Assembly: GCA_002342415.1 (NCBI GenBank)
Contig: DDPY01000050.1
Coordinates: forward strand, 407 to 64,406
Direction: 5' to 3'
Source of the DNA: Prevotella sp. UBA2456
Lineage (GTDB): Bacteria; Bacteroidota; Bacteroidia; Bacteroidales; Bacteroidaceae
DNA: 64,000 bases
This document shows positions 9,047 to 18,314 of the stretch, piece by piece. A program made the translations under genes and the position numbers. A model generated the notes under the pieces. The model ran no database searches, had not been told where the DNA came from, and was given only the letters and a program-made list of their open reading frames with translations. Position 1 is the first letter of the stretch. Each line of letters starts with the position of its first letter.

Positions 9047-9056
9047 CAAGAGCGGA

Positions 9057-9098
9057 AGAGGTATTCTCTTACCTCTCACCACTTACCTCTTACCTCTG
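9057..9098. repeat. Heptad repeat and small hairpin in convergent gap after nrdG
   Basis: Units of the type CTTACCT and CTCACCA run through 9067-9098. The first part also forms a 7-bp stem AGAGGTA (9057-9063) with TACCTCT (9070-9076). There is no T-tract, so a simple intrinsic terminator is uncertain. Confidence 0.5.
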
Positions 9099-9102
9099 AA
9101 AG

Positions 9103-10014
9103 TTATTTTTTCAGCGTGAACACGAAGCGCAGGCCATGAGGGTCGGCGCTTTGTGCTTTGATAGTGCCTCCGTGTAGCATGATGGCATTCTTCACAATGG
9201 CCAGTCCGAGTCCTGTTCCTCCTAACGAGCGGCTGCGTCCTTTGTCGATGCGATAGAAGCGCTCAAAGATACGCGTCATCTGGTCTTTGGGGATGCCGGG
9301 GCCGTTGTCACTGAAGGTAAACAGCCAACGGTTGGCTTGTTCCTTGGCAGTCATCTCAATCGTACAGCCGTCGCCTGCATAGTTGATGGCGTTGTCTATG
9401 AGGTTGCGAAAGACACTATATAGAAGCGATGTGTTGCCAGATATAACAATGTCGCCGGGGAGGCAGTTGCGTAAGATGATGCGGTGTTGTTGCAATTTCA
9501 AGGATGTCTCCAAGACAATGTCGCTCACTAAGTGGCTGAGATCGATGCGCTCCTTGGTCAGTTGGTCAGGGGCATAGTCTATGCGGTTCAGCATCGAGAT
9601 GTCCTGAAGCAATGATGTCAGTCGGGTGGCTTGGCTATATGTTCGCGCAATGAATTGCCGCTGTGTCTCATTGTCCATTTCCGGATGGTCGAGCAGGGTT
9701 TCCGCATAGCCTAGGATACTGGCCACAGGTGTTTTCAGCTCATGGGCGATATTGTTGGTGAGTTGTCGGCGCATGGCACTCTCCTTGATGGCCTGTTCAC
9801 GACTGATGCGATGGTCCATGCGCTTGGCATAACGTAGCAGTATGCCACTGAGAGCTATCATAATGATAAGAGAGAATACGAGCAGATGCCAGTCGGAAGG
9901 CTCAGAAAAGGGTGACAGCGAACTACGGTCGTAGTCTTCGAAGAGGATAAAGAAAACGGCATACACCAGGAATATCCCCATTACACTAAAAAACATTTTT
10001 CTGCCTTCGGTCAT
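9103..10014 (-). CDS. Sensor histidine kinase, PhoR-like
   Basis: 303 residues. Two membrane helices (about 8-25 and 43-61) bracket a very short periplasmic loop, so sensing is probably through the membrane or a partner rather than a large ectodomain. The DHp domain holds the phospho-acceptor H91 in HELKTP. The catalytic domain has the N-box (N208 in NLIDNAINYA), G1 box DNGPGIP (236-242), F box FERFYR and G2 box GTGLG (266-270), all intact. It lies 26 nt downstream of its response regulator. The pair follows two Na/Pi cotransporters, which points to phosphate-dependent signalling as in PhoR/PhoB; this is inferred from context. Confidence 0.9.
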   Translation of the reverse strand: MTEGRKMFFSVMGIFLVYAVFFILFEDYDRSSLSPFSEPSDWHLLVFSLIIMIALSGILLRYAKRMDHRISREQAIKESAMRRQLTNNIAHELKTPVASILGYAETLLDHPEMDNETQRQFIARTYSQATRLTSLLQDISMLNRIDYAPDQLTKERIDLSHLVSDIVLETSLKLQQHRIILRNCLPGDIVISGNTSLLYSVFRNLIDNAINYAGDGCTIEMTAKEQANRWLFTFSDNGPGIPKDQMTRIFERFYRIDKGRSRSLGGTGLGLAIVKNAIMLHGGTIKAQSADPHGLRFVFTLKK

Positions 10015-10040
10015 AGTTCTGGCTGTTTTGTTTCAGCGTT

Positions 10041-10706
10041 TTACTCTTTAGACGATTTAAAGTAGTAGCCGTATCCTTGCCGGGTAGCTAAGCAATAGGC
10101 ATAGGGACCTATTTTCTTACGTATTCTGGTGATATTCACATCTACAGTACGATTCGTTACGACAACATCATTGGGCCAGATACGTTCTATCATATCCTCG
10201 CGTGAGAAGATGTGTCCCTTTTCGGACATCAGTAGTGCCAGCAGTTCGAACTCTGTGCGGGTAAGGGCAACAGCATTTCCGTCGATAGTTACCGATTTGT
10301 TGCTGTAGTTTACAGATAAGCCCTTATAGGTCAGGATGTCTTCTTCGGTAGAACTGGTTCGTGCCAATACTGCTTTTATTCTGGCTTGTACCTCGCGCAC
10401 AGAGAAAGGCTTGGAAATATAGTCATCGGCCCCCAGCCTGAATCCTTTCAGCATGTCGTCTTCGGCATCTTTGGCTGTCAGAAAGATAATAGGCACCTGA
10501 TGGTTTAGGCGTTGTGCGAGCTCAAAACCCGACATGCCGTCCATCATTACATCAAGCAGCAATAGGTGGAAGGTCTTGTCCGCCATCTTCTCAAGAGCCT
10601 CCTCGGCAGAGTAGGCGGTGGTGATGTCATAACCTGATGCCCTCAAGTTAAAACTGAGAATGTCGCATAGGTCTTTCTCGTCGTCTACGATAAGTATTCG
10701 TTTCAT
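10041..10706 (-). CDS. OmpR/PhoB-type response regulator
   Basis: 221 residues from the ATG at 10706. The longer frame to 10760 would overlap the promoter and the upstream gene's stop. The receiver domain has D8, D9, the phosphorylation site D52 (LLLDVMMDG), T77 and K99. The C-terminal winged helix of OmpR/PhoB type covers about 125-220 (ending in RKIGPYAYCLATRQGYGYYF). Its partner kinase follows 26 nt downstream. A TTG-20 bp-TATATTTG promoter lies immediately upstream with only 5 nt before the start codon, so the message is probably leaderless. Confidence 0.93.
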   Translation of the reverse strand: MKRILIVDDEKDLCDILSFNLRASGYDITTAYSAEEALEKMADKTFHLLLLDVMMDGMSGFELAQRLNHQVPIIFLTAKDAEDDMLKGFRLGADDYISKPFSVREVQARIKAVLARTSSTEEDILTYKGLSVNYSNKSVTIDGNAVALTRTEFELLALLMSEKGHIFSREDMIERIWPNDVVVTNRTVDVNITRIRKKIGPYAYCLATRQGYGYYFKSSKE

Positions 10707-10711
10707 GGGGG

Positions 10712-10742
10712 CAAATATACGAAAAATATTTCTAACAGCCAA
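10712..10742 (-). promoter_or_regulatory. Promoter of the response regulator operon
   Basis: On the minus strand: TTG (10742-10740), a 20-bp spacer and TATATTTG (10719-10712), then five C residues and the ATG at 10706. The -33 box lies inside the 3' end of the upstream Na/Pi cotransporter gene. Confidence 0.75.
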
Positions 10743-12393
10743 GCCTTGCCTGCACAACATTTACAACATAGTCGCCCAACTTCTCACATTCGTTGATGAA
10801 ATCCAGATACTGAGTGCCTATCAGATAGCTGTACGAGCGCTTGCCGATGTCCTCAATATTTTCATTTCTCAGTTGGGTGCGCAGCATATTGATGTCGTTT
10901 TCGATGCGGAAAGTCTCTTGGATGTTCTGCTCTTCTCGCCGTCCCCGTATCACTTTGTTCATTTGGGACAGAGCCTCGTCTGTCAGCACCATCATACGGG
11001 ATAGGTTGGACATCTGGGTGTCAGTGAATCGTTTGCCCGACTCATGCTGCCGGTCTAAGACACAAGCCATGTTGTAGCAGGCATCGCCGATGCTCTCCAG
11101 CTCGTCCACTTCGCGCATCAGGTCACGAATTTTTTCCTTTGTGTCATCAGAAAGATGGGCATTGCTTACCTTTTCCAGATAGTGTGCAATAGCCATTTCC
11201 ATGCGGTCGGCAAAGTCTTCTTCGTTGGCTATCTTGTTGAAATGCTGGGTAAACATCTTGTCATCTTCCTCACGAAGCAGTTGATTAACCATACCCATCA
11301 TCTCTTGCATGCGCTGGCCGAAGCGTGCCGTTTCGCGCTGTGCCTGTAATACGGCAATTTCCGGTGTCTCAATGAGACTGTTTTCGATATAGAGCAGGCG
11401 GAAGGGTTCTTCGGGTTGCTCGTTATCTGGCAGCAGGCGATAGCATAGCCGTTCTATCTGCGAGATAAAACCAATGAGCAGCAGGGTGTTGGTCAGATTG
11501 AAGCAGGTGTGAAAGGTTGCCAGAACGACAGGTAGTGAGGCTCCCTTGGCCAATGTAAGTACTAAGTCGACAAAGGGATAGAACGCGCACAATACCCAGA
11601 TGACACCTATAATGTTGAATACCAGATGAGCAAGTGCCGCTCTTCTGGCCTGCCGGTTAGCTCCCAGTGCCGCCAGATTGGCAGTAGCGGTGGTGCCGAT
11701 GTTTTCTCCCATTACCAATGCAATACCTAAATAGATGGGCAGCACACCTGTTGAGCACAACATAATGGTAATGGCCATCACGGCAGCCGATGACTGTACG
11801 ATGCAAGTGATAAAGGTGCCAATGGCAAGGAAGACGAGGATGGTGAGGTAACTCTGGGTGTCGAACGATGCGAAGAAGTTCACTACATCTTGATTGTTAG
11901 CCAGGTCCATCTCGCGTCCTGCCGAGCTAAGCATGACGAGCGATAGGAACATGAAAGCTATACCGAACAAGAAGTCGCCAACATAGCGGTGACGCTGGCG
12001 GTAGATGAGTATCATGCCTACGAAAAAGGCAGGGAACACTACATTCGTCAGGTCTACATCATAGCCGAGCGAGATGATCCATGCCGTCAGTGTCGTGCCG
12101 ATGTTGGCGCCCATAATGACCGAGATGGCCTGTGCCAGGGTAAGCAGTCCGGCATTGACAAACGAAACGGTCATCACCGTCGTGGCTGAAGACGATTGTA
12201 CGGCAGCTGTCACGCCTATGCCCGTCAGCATGCCTGTCCATCGGTTGGTGGTCATCCTTCCGAGGATGTGACGCAGTCCGGGGCCTGCCATCTTCTGCAG
12301 TGCTTCGCTCATTTGCTTCATGCCGAAGATGAGCAATCCCAGGGCTCCAAGTATCTTTACTGCGCAAAACCAGTAATTGGGTGTTTCTTCCAT
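10732..12393 (-). CDS. Na/Pi-cotransporter II-like protein with PhoU-like tail
   Basis: 553 residues. The membrane part (about 1-330) holds the two inverted QSSA repeats typical of the NptA/SLC34 family (QSSSATTVMTVSF and QSSAAVMAITIML), with glycine-rich GANIGTT and GENIGTT loops. The C-terminal 200 residues are helical and PhoU-like. It should import phosphate with Na+, the tail probably regulating flux. A close paralogue (12560-14278) lies directly upstream with its own promoter. The PhoB/PhoR-like pair follows on the same strand, 25 nt before the regulator's start. Confidence 0.92.
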   Translation of the reverse strand: MEETPNYWFCAVKILGALGLLIFGMKQMSEALQKMAGPGLRHILGRMTTNRWTGMLTGIGVTAAVQSSSATTVMTVSFVNAGLLTLAQAISVIMGANIGTTLTAWIISLGYDVDLTNVVFPAFFVGMILIYRQRHRYVGDFLFGIAFMFLSLVMLSSAGREMDLANNQDVVNFFASFDTQSYLTILVFLAIGTFITCIVQSSAAVMAITIMLCSTGVLPIYLGIALVMGENIGTTATANLAALGANRQARRAALAHLVFNIIGVIWVLCAFYPFVDLVLTLAKGASLPVVLATFHTCFNLTNTLLLIGFISQIERLCYRLLPDNEQPEEPFRLLYIENSLIETPEIAVLQAQRETARFGQRMQEMMGMVNQLLREEDDKMFTQHFNKIANEEDFADRMEMAIAHYLEKVSNAHLSDDTKEKIRDLMREVDELESIGDACYNMACVLDRQHESGKRFTDTQMSNLSRMMVLTDEALSQMNKVIRGRREEQNIQETFRIENDINMLRTQLRNENIEDIGKRSYSYLIGTQYLDFINECEKLGDYVVNVVQARLGC

Positions 12394-12424
12394 ATTGTGA
12401 TATTCTGTAGTTGTATTGTGGGTG

Positions 12425-12456
12425 CAAAGTTACATCCATTTGCAGAGAAATTCAAA
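12425..12456 (-). promoter_or_regulatory. Promoter of the first Na/Pi cotransporter
   Basis: On the minus strand TTTG (12456-12453), exactly 20 bp, then TAACTTTG (12432-12425). The leader to the ATG is about 30 nt. Confidence 0.8.
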
Positions 12457-12504
12457 AAAAAGCGGTTAAGTTCTTGTTACGATGGCGTTACGATTATATT
12501 ACAA

Positions 12505-12535
12505 ATATCCCTCAAGCCGTTAACTTGAGGGATAT
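12505..12535 (-). terminator. Hairpin between the two Na/Pi cotransporter genes
   Basis: A perfect 12-bp inverted repeat (ATATCCCTCAAG/CTTGAGGGATAT) with a 7-nt loop stands 24 nt after the stop of the upstream copy, followed on the minus strand by TTTGTAAT. It most likely ends the transcript of the second cotransporter. Confidence 0.65.
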
Positions 12536-12559
12536 ACCGTAGGTTGGTTGTATAGACTT

Positions 12560-14278
12560 TTATTTTCCCAGTCGGGCTTCAACGACATTGACTACATAGT
12601 CACCCAACTTCTCGCACTCTGATATCAGGTCTGTGTACATGGTACCAATCGCATAGTCGTATTCATGGTCGTTGATAGACTGTATGTTGGCAGCTTTCAG
12701 CCTATTGCGCATGGAGTTGATTTCGTTCTCGATGCGGAAGGTCTCGTTGATGTCCTGCTCTTCACGGCGGCCGGAAAGGGTGCGGTTCATCTGTGTCAGC
12801 GACTCGTCAGCGAGCTGCATCATGTTTCTGATTTCCTCATACTGGTGATCAGTGAAATGCTTCTCTGACTGCTGATGGCGGTTCAGTGTGCGGGCCAGAT
12901 TGAAGTTGGCATCACCGATAGACTCCAGCTCACTGATTTGTCGCATCATCTGGCGTATTTTCAATTTCGTCTCATCCGACAGGTGGGCATCGCCAACCTG
13001 TTCCAGATAGCGGGCTATCTCTATCTCCATATTGTCCGAGATGCCTTCATATTTCTCGATACGTGAGTATAGCTTGGTGAACTTGTCGACATCTTTCTCT
13101 TCCAGCAGGTCGCGCACCATACCAAACATGCGTTGCATACGGTTGCCGAAGACTCCAATTTCCTTCTGTGCCTGCAGCACGGCAATTTCCGGTGTCTTGA
13201 TGATACCACTCTGGATGTATTTCAGACGGCCTTCTTCCTCTTCGGAGTTGGTTTTTTGCTTGATGACGTGGCAGACAAGTTTCTCAATTTGCGGGATAAA
13301 CCATATCAGAATGCCTGTATTGGCCAGATTGAAACAAGTGTGGAAGGCAGCGAGCACAAAGCTCAGTTTGGCAGCATTGGCCAGGAAGGCGGCACTGCCT
13401 GCGGTTTCCTTGGTCATGGTGACATCGTATCCTACCAGTCCGCAAACCATATCGACAAAGGGACGGAAGATGATCAGAATCCAGCAGACACCGAAGAGGT
13501 TGAAGAACATGTGTGCAAAGGCGGCTCTGCGTGCCTGCGTACCTGCCGAGAGGGCTACTATATTAGAGGTGACGGTAGTACCGATGTTCTCACCCATCAC
13601 GAGTGCAATACCCTGATAGATGGGCAGCACGCCTGAAGAGCATAGTATCATCGTGATAGCCATCACGGCAGCAGACGACTGCACGCACATGGTGAGTATG
13701 CCACCGATTAAGAGAAATAGTAGGGTAGTGCCGAATGATTGCGGGTCGAACGAGGAAAAGAACGCCAGCACGGCCTGGTTCTCACCCAGGTGCATGTCGA
13801 TGCCCGTCTGTCGCAGTGTGCCCAGTCCGAGGAACATGAAGGCGATACCGAACAGGAAATCACCCACCACGCGGTTGCTCTTCCGATAGATGAGGATGAT
13901 GGCAATAAAGAAGGCGGGATAGACAAAGTCGGTGATGTTGAACGAGAATCCTGCCGACATAATCCATGCTGTCAATGTGGTACCGATATTGGCACCCATG
14001 ATCACCGAAATGGCCTGGGCCAGCGTGAGAAGTCCTGCTGAAACAAAAGAGACCGTCATCACGGTGGTAGCTGTTGATGACTGAACGGCAGCGGTCACCC
14101 CCATACCCGTCAGCATTCCTGTGAAACGGTTGGTGGTCATGGCACCCAGCACGTGTCGCAACTGGGGACCCGCCATTTTCTGCAGGGCATCACTCATGGT
14201 TTTCATACCATACATCAACAGGGCCAGCGAGCCTAACAACCGGAAAGCCAGCAACAGATAGTTCTGCGAATCATCCAT
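12560..14278 (-). CDS. Na/Pi-cotransporter II-like protein with PhoU-like tail (paralogue)
   Basis: 572 residues, the same architecture as the neighbour: QSSTATTVMTVSF and QSSAAVMAITMIL repeats, GANIGTT and GENIGTT loops, and a PhoU-like helical C-terminus containing LESIGD and EKLGDYVVNV, both shared with the paralogue. It is about 20 residues longer, with an insertion after the region FVDMVCGLVGYDV. Tandem duplicates of this transporter next to a two-component pair suggest high- and low-affinity variants of one phosphate uptake function. Both copies carry separate promoters, so independent expression is likely. Confidence 0.92.
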   Translation of the reverse strand: MDDSQNYLLLAFRLLGSLALLMYGMKTMSDALQKMAGPQLRHVLGAMTTNRFTGMLTGMGVTAAVQSSTATTVMTVSFVSAGLLTLAQAISVIMGANIGTTLTAWIMSAGFSFNITDFVYPAFFIAIILIYRKSNRVVGDFLFGIAFMFLGLGTLRQTGIDMHLGENQAVLAFFSSFDPQSFGTTLLFLLIGGILTMCVQSSAAVMAITMILCSSGVLPIYQGIALVMGENIGTTVTSNIVALSAGTQARRAAFAHMFFNLFGVCWILIIFRPFVDMVCGLVGYDVTMTKETAGSAAFLANAAKLSFVLAAFHTCFNLANTGILIWFIPQIEKLVCHVIKQKTNSEEEEGRLKYIQSGIIKTPEIAVLQAQKEIGVFGNRMQRMFGMVRDLLEEKDVDKFTKLYSRIEKYEGISDNMEIEIARYLEQVGDAHLSDETKLKIRQMMRQISELESIGDANFNLARTLNRHQQSEKHFTDHQYEEIRNMMQLADESLTQMNRTLSGRREEQDINETFRIENEINSMRNRLKAANIQSINDHEYDYAIGTMYTDLISECEKLGDYVVNVVEARLGK

Positions 14279-14305
14279 ATTTTGTTCAATTTATGATTAC
14301 GAATG

Positions 14306-14313
14306 CAAAGGTA
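14306..14313 (-). promoter_or_regulatory. -7 box of the second Na/Pi cotransporter
   Basis: TACCTTTG on the minus strand, 27 nt before the ATG at 14278. No good -33 box was seen. Confidence 0.6.
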
Positions 14314-14381
14314 CAAAGAAAATGTGCCACAGCGCTCGTGTTTGATGTTACATTTATGTTACAATTATCTAAAACCCTATT

Positions 14382-15692
14382 TTATTTGGTGCGTACGTAT
14401 GTCCGGTAGCCATAGACAATGATGACTAAGAAACAGATCAGTGGTAGCACGAACGAGATATTTACGGCAGGCATGCCCATGACTGTATGCTGGTCGATGA
14501 TGCTGGCCTGGAGTGGGGGTAATACCGAACCGCCGAGGATGGCCATAATCAGTCCGGCAGCACCAAACTTCGCATCGTCACCCAGTCCCTGCAGGGCTAT
14601 GCCATAGATGGTGGGGAACATCAGCGACATACATGCCGAGATGGCTACAAGGCAGTAGAGCCCCCAGCGACCGTCGATGAAGATGACTCCCAGCGTGAGC
14701 AGCGAGCCTGCTACAGCCAGGATGCCAAGCAGTGCTCCTGCGTTGATATACTTCAGGAAGTAGGTGCAGATGAATCGTGAGGTGACAAAAATCACCATAG
14801 CCACGATGTTGTAGCGTTGTGACATGACTTCGGCCGCTTGCTCTGATATCCCTTCGTTCATCAGCACGCGCGTGCCATATTGTATAATGAATGTCCAGCA
14901 CATAATTTGCACACCCACATAGAAGAACTGCGCAATCACTCCCTCCCGATAATAGTCGATGCGGCAGATGCGCTTCAGGGTGGCTAATGGGTGTACATCG
15001 TGGTTCTTGTCAGCATTGTGCGGCATCTTCGTAAACCATATCACAAGAAACATCACGGCAATAATGGCACCGATGGCCAGATAGGGTGTAATCAGCACGG
15101 AGAGGTCGCTTTGCTTCATGGCTTCAAACTGGGCATCGTCCAATAGGGCGCGTTCGTCGGTAGAGGCAGGGTGCAGCTTGGCCTGAATAAAGTTCATGGC
15201 CACATACATACCGCATAGCGAGCCCATAGGATTGAAGCATTGAGCCATGTTCAGCCGGCGGGTAGCCGTTTCCTCCGTACCCATTGATAGGATATAGGGA
15301 TTGCATGAGGTTTCCAGGAACGAGAGCCCACAGGTCAGGATAAAGTAAGCCACAAGGAAAGGATAGTACATCCCTGTCCACGAGGCAGGCAGAAACAGCA
15401 GTGCTCCAGTGGCATAGAGCCCCAGTCCCATCAGCACGCCTGCTTTGTACGAGTATTTTCTGATGAACATGGCAGCAGGAAAGGCCATGGCAAAATAGCC
15501 GCCATAGAAGGCAACCTGTACCAGTGCACCGTCCGTGACACTCATGCGGAAGATTTTCGAGAATGCTTTCACCATTGGGTTGGTGATGTCGTTGGCAAAG
15601 CCCCACAGGGCGAAACAGGATGTGATAAGGATAAACGGCACAAGATAGCTGACACCGTCTTTCGAGAGGATGGACTGATTGTTCTGCTCCAT
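14382..15692 (-). CDS. fucP: FucP-type sugar:H+ symporter (MFS)
   Basis: 436 residues with 12 predicted membrane helices. The N-terminal segment CFALWGFANDITNPMVKAF is the signature of the FucP/GluP branch of the major facilitator superfamily, and the central ETSCNPYI motif is also conserved there. The protein should import L-fucose or another monosaccharide (galactose, glucose) with a proton. It is divergent from the pectin-lyase locus; fucose occurs in some pectic side chains, so shared use is possible but unproven. A TTTG-19-TACCTTTG promoter stands directly upstream. Confidence 0.88.
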   Translation of the reverse strand: MEQNNQSILSKDGVSYLVPFILITSCFALWGFANDITNPMVKAFSKIFRMSVTDGALVQVAFYGGYFAMAFPAAMFIRKYSYKAGVLMGLGLYATGALLFLPASWTGMYYPFLVAYFILTCGLSFLETSCNPYILSMGTEETATRRLNMAQCFNPMGSLCGMYVAMNFIQAKLHPASTDERALLDDAQFEAMKQSDLSVLITPYLAIGAIIAVMFLVIWFTKMPHNADKNHDVHPLATLKRICRIDYYREGVIAQFFYVGVQIMCWTFIIQYGTRVLMNEGISEQAAEVMSQRYNIVAMVIFVTSRFICTYFLKYINAGALLGILAVAGSLLTLGVIFIDGRWGLYCLVAISACMSLMFPTIYGIALQGLGDDAKFGAAGLIMAILGGSVLPPLQASIIDQHTVMGMPAVNISFVLPLICFLVIIVYGYRTYVRTK

Positions 15693-15723
15693 AGTTTTTA
15701 GGGTAGTTTTTTTAGTCTGCCTG

Positions 15724-15754
15724 CAAAGGTAGTGGAAATCGGTCGAAAATCAAA
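15724..15754 (-). promoter_or_regulatory. Promoter of fucP
   Basis: On the minus strand TTTG (15754-15751), 19 bp, TACCTTTG (15731-15724); leader about 30 nt. Confidence 0.75.
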
Positions 15755-15870
15755 ATTATTTGCGAATTTTTTTCCTCATTTCTTAAAGAATGTTAGTTGT
15801 GAGGACACCAATTAAACCAATTCGTCCTTTATGCGTAAAACGAAATAATGATATTTCAAAAACAAATATA

Positions 15871-17607
15871 ATGAAAAAATTATTGATTGTATTGGGTGTG
15901 CTGTCTATGGCCTTATCAGCACATGCTCAGTATCCGGACTTAACAAGTGAGGCCAGTCAGTATATCAAGAAACAAAAAGAACTTTGGCAGGCACATAGCG
16001 ATTCTGCTTGGGCTGTGGCATTCCCCATTGTCGTTGAAGAAGCGAAGGCCGGCCGTCCCTATGTGCCCTGGGCAAGCATGCCCTATGACCTGCGTCAGGC
16101 ACGGATTCCGGCTTTCCCCGGTGCTGAAGGTGGCGGTATGTACACCTTTGGCGGACGCGGTGGTAAGGTGCTCACCGTAACCACACTGGCTGACGACGGT
16201 CCCGGCTCTTTCCGCTGGGCCTGCGAGCAGGGCGGTGCGCGCATCGTGGTGTTCAACGTTTCGGGCATCATCCGTCTGAAGTCGCCCATCTATGTGCGTG
16301 CTCCCTATATCACCATTGCCGGACAGACAGCCCCGGGCGATGGCGTGATTATTGCCGGTGAGTCGTTCCAGGTGGATACGCACGATGTGATTGTCCGTCA
16401 CATGCGCTTCCGTCGCGGTGAGACACAGGTTACTTACCGCGAGGACTCCTTTGGAGGTAACCCCGTGGGCAATATCATGATTGACCACTGCTCGTGTGAG
16501 TGGGGTCTGGACGAGAATATTTCGTTCTATCGCCACATGTTCGACCTCAACGACGGCAAGGCTAAGCGTAAGACTCCTACTGTCAACGTGACCATCCAGA
16601 ACACCATCTCTGCCAAGGCTCTCGATACATGGAACCATGCCTTCGGTTCTACCATTGGCGGAGAGAATACCACCTTCATGCGTAACCTCTGGGCCGACAA
16701 TACGGGCCGTAACCCCAGTGTAGGTTGGGCTGGAGTCTTCAACTTTGTCAATAATGTAGTCTACAACTGGGTGCATCGTACTGCCGACGGTGGTGAGTTC
16801 CGCTCGATGTTCAACTTCATCAACAACTATTACAAGCCAGGCCCGCTCACCCCGAAGGACGAGAACGTAGGCCACCGCATCATCAAGGCTGAGAGTCGCT
16901 CGGAGGGCCTGTTCCCCTTCAAGCAGTTCGGACGTGTCTATGCTCATGGCAACATCATGGAGGGATATCCCGAGATTACCAAAGACAACTGGAAGGGTGG
17001 TGTGCAGACTGCTGATAAGGATGGTGAGATGAACGAGACCGAGCTGACACTGATGCGCTCCAACGAGCCTTTCACCATGCCTTTCCTTACTGTGATGGAT
17101 ACGCGTAACGCCTATCAGTGGGTGCTGAACAATGTGGGTGCCACTATCCCCTGCCGCGACATCGTAGACCAGCGCATCTGTGAAGAGGTACGCACGGGCA
17201 AGGCTTACTATGTCGAAGACTATGAGAAGAAGGTGAAGGATAATCCCTATGGTGACATGTGGGGACTGCACAAGAAGTCGAAGAACGAGGAAGGATTCTT
17301 CAAGTACCGCCGTCTGCCCAAGGACAGCTACAAGGACGGTATCATCACCGATCCCCGTCAGATGGGCGGCTATCCAGAGTATCGCTCTTGGAAGCCCTGG
17401 AAGGATGCCGACGGCGATGGTATGCCCAACTTCTGGGAGGTACAGAACGGATTGAATCCCAACGATCCTTCAGATGCCAACAAGGACTGCACGGGTGATG
17501 GATATACCAACATCGAGAAGTACATCAACGACATTCCTACTAATGTCAAGGTGGACTGGACCGACCTCAAGAACAACCACGACACGCTGGTGAAGCGTCT
17601 CAACTAA
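15871..17607 (+). CDS. Pectate lyase (PL1 family)
   Basis: 578 residues from the ATG at 15871, chosen because it opens a clean signal peptide (MKKLLIVLGVLSMALSAHAQ); the frame extends upstream but without plausible protein. A right-handed beta-helix follows, with FPGAEGGG, the TIAGQTAPGDG turn and the IDHCSCEWG region seen in Bacteroidota PL1 lyases, which cleave polygalacturonate by beta-elimination with Ca2+. Near residues 510-555 two Asp-rich loops (DADGDGMPNFWE and DANKDCTGDGYTNIE) look like dockerin/thrombospondin-3-type Ca2+ sites. It is the first gene of a three-gene pectin unit, 12 nt ahead of the next. No TAnnTTTG box was found close upstream. Confidence 0.9.
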   Translation: MKKLLIVLGVLSMALSAHAQYPDLTSEASQYIKKQKELWQAHSDSAWAVAFPIVVEEAKAGRPYVPWASMPYDLRQARIPAFPGAEGGGMYTFGGRGGKVLTVTTLADDGPGSFRWACEQGGARIVVFNVSGIIRLKSPIYVRAPYITIAGQTAPGDGVIIAGESFQVDTHDVIVRHMRFRRGETQVTYREDSFGGNPVGNIMIDHCSCEWGLDENISFYRHMFDLNDGKAKRKTPTVNVTIQNTISAKALDTWNHAFGSTIGGENTTFMRNLWADNTGRNPSVGWAGVFNFVNNVVYNWVHRTADGGEFRSMFNFINNYYKPGPLTPKDENVGHRIIKAESRSEGLFPFKQFGRVYAHGNIMEGYPEITKDNWKGGVQTADKDGEMNETELTLMRSNEPFTMPFLTVMDTRNAYQWVLNNVGATIPCRDIVDQRICEEVRTGKAYYVEDYEKKVKDNPYGDMWGLHKKSKNEEGFFKYRRLPKDSYKDGIITDPRQMGGYPEYRSWKPWKDADGDGMPNFWEVQNGLNPNDPSDANKDCTGDGYTNIEKYINDIPTNVKVDWTDLKNNHDTLVKRLN

Positions 17608-17619
17608 AGACGGTGCCTT

Positions 17620-18228
17620 ATGAAGAAGATTCTATGTGCAGCAATGCTGTCAATACTCACCCTCACCGCAAGTGCTCAGGTTGCGCTGAACACTGAGGGT
17701 CAGGATGCGAAGTATGTGGAGACAATCAAGGGCCGTGCGCAGAAGATTGTCGACGGCCTTGCCCTTGCCGATGCACTGAAGGCAGTGAATGTGCGTAACA
17801 TCATTGCCAACCGCTACTTCCTGCTGAACGATATCCACTCGCGTTACAGCCAGAAGAATCAGCAGGACTCCCTCTATGCTGAACTCTATAAGCACCACTT
17901 CGAGCTGGAATCGGCTCTGTCGCTCTATCTTAACAGTGAGCAGGTTGATGCAGTCAAGGACGGCATGACCTATGGGCGCTTGAAGCGCGACTACAATGCT
18001 CAGCTGGACATGATTCCCTCACTGAAGGAGGAGGAGAAGGCTCAGATTCTGGTATGGCTCAAGGAGGCCCGCGAATATGCGATGGACGCGGCCGACTCGA
18101 AAGGCAAGCACTTCTGGTTCGACAAATATCGCGGTCGCACTAACAACTGGCTCTCCGCCCGAGGCTACGACCTCAAAAAGGAACGCGACAACTGGATGAA
18201 ACGTATCGAAGAAGCGAAGAAAAAATAA
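17620..18228 (+). CDS. Secreted helical protein resembling DUF3826
   Basis: 202 residues: a signal peptide (to about residue 19, LTASAQ) and then a mostly helical, charged domain containing the RGRTNNWLSARGYDL stretch. It resembles the DUF3826 proteins that accompany pectate lyases in Bacteroidota; this assignment is from memory and only moderately sure. No catalytic motif is visible. The gene follows the PL1 lyase by 12 nt and precedes the large beta-helix protein by 18 nt, so all three are probably co-transcribed and work on pectin outside the cytoplasm. It could be a binding or accessory protein rather than an enzyme. Confidence 0.75.
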   Translation: MKKILCAAMLSILTLTASAQVALNTEGQDAKYVETIKGRAQKIVDGLALADALKAVNVRNIIANRYFLLNDIHSRYSQKNQQDSLYAELYKHHFELESALSLYLNSEQVDAVKDGMTYGRLKRDYNAQLDMIPSLKEEEKAQILVWLKEAREYAMDAADSKGKHFWFDKYRGRTNNWLSARGYDLKKERDNWMKRIEEAKKK

Positions 18229-18232
18229 CAAT

Positions 18233-18314
18233 GTAAAAAGGTAAAAATGAGAAAAACATCTCAAAGTTTGGTAAAAAGTATGGTAAGAAGGTTTTTTCCT
18301 TTTTACCTTTTTAC
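18233..18314 (+). repeat. Inverted low-complexity repeat around the start of the 1019-residue gene
   Basis: GTAAAAAGGTAAAAA at 18233-18247 is a perfect 15-bp inverted match to 18300-18314. The arms flank the start codon, and the right arm encodes part of the signal peptide. A stem here could hide the start codon in the mRNA. Confidence 0.6.

Noticed and set aside
15940..17271. 443-codon frame antisense to the pectate lyase
   Set aside because: Same reason: no start context, no domain character, and the sense strand encodes a clear PL1 enzyme.
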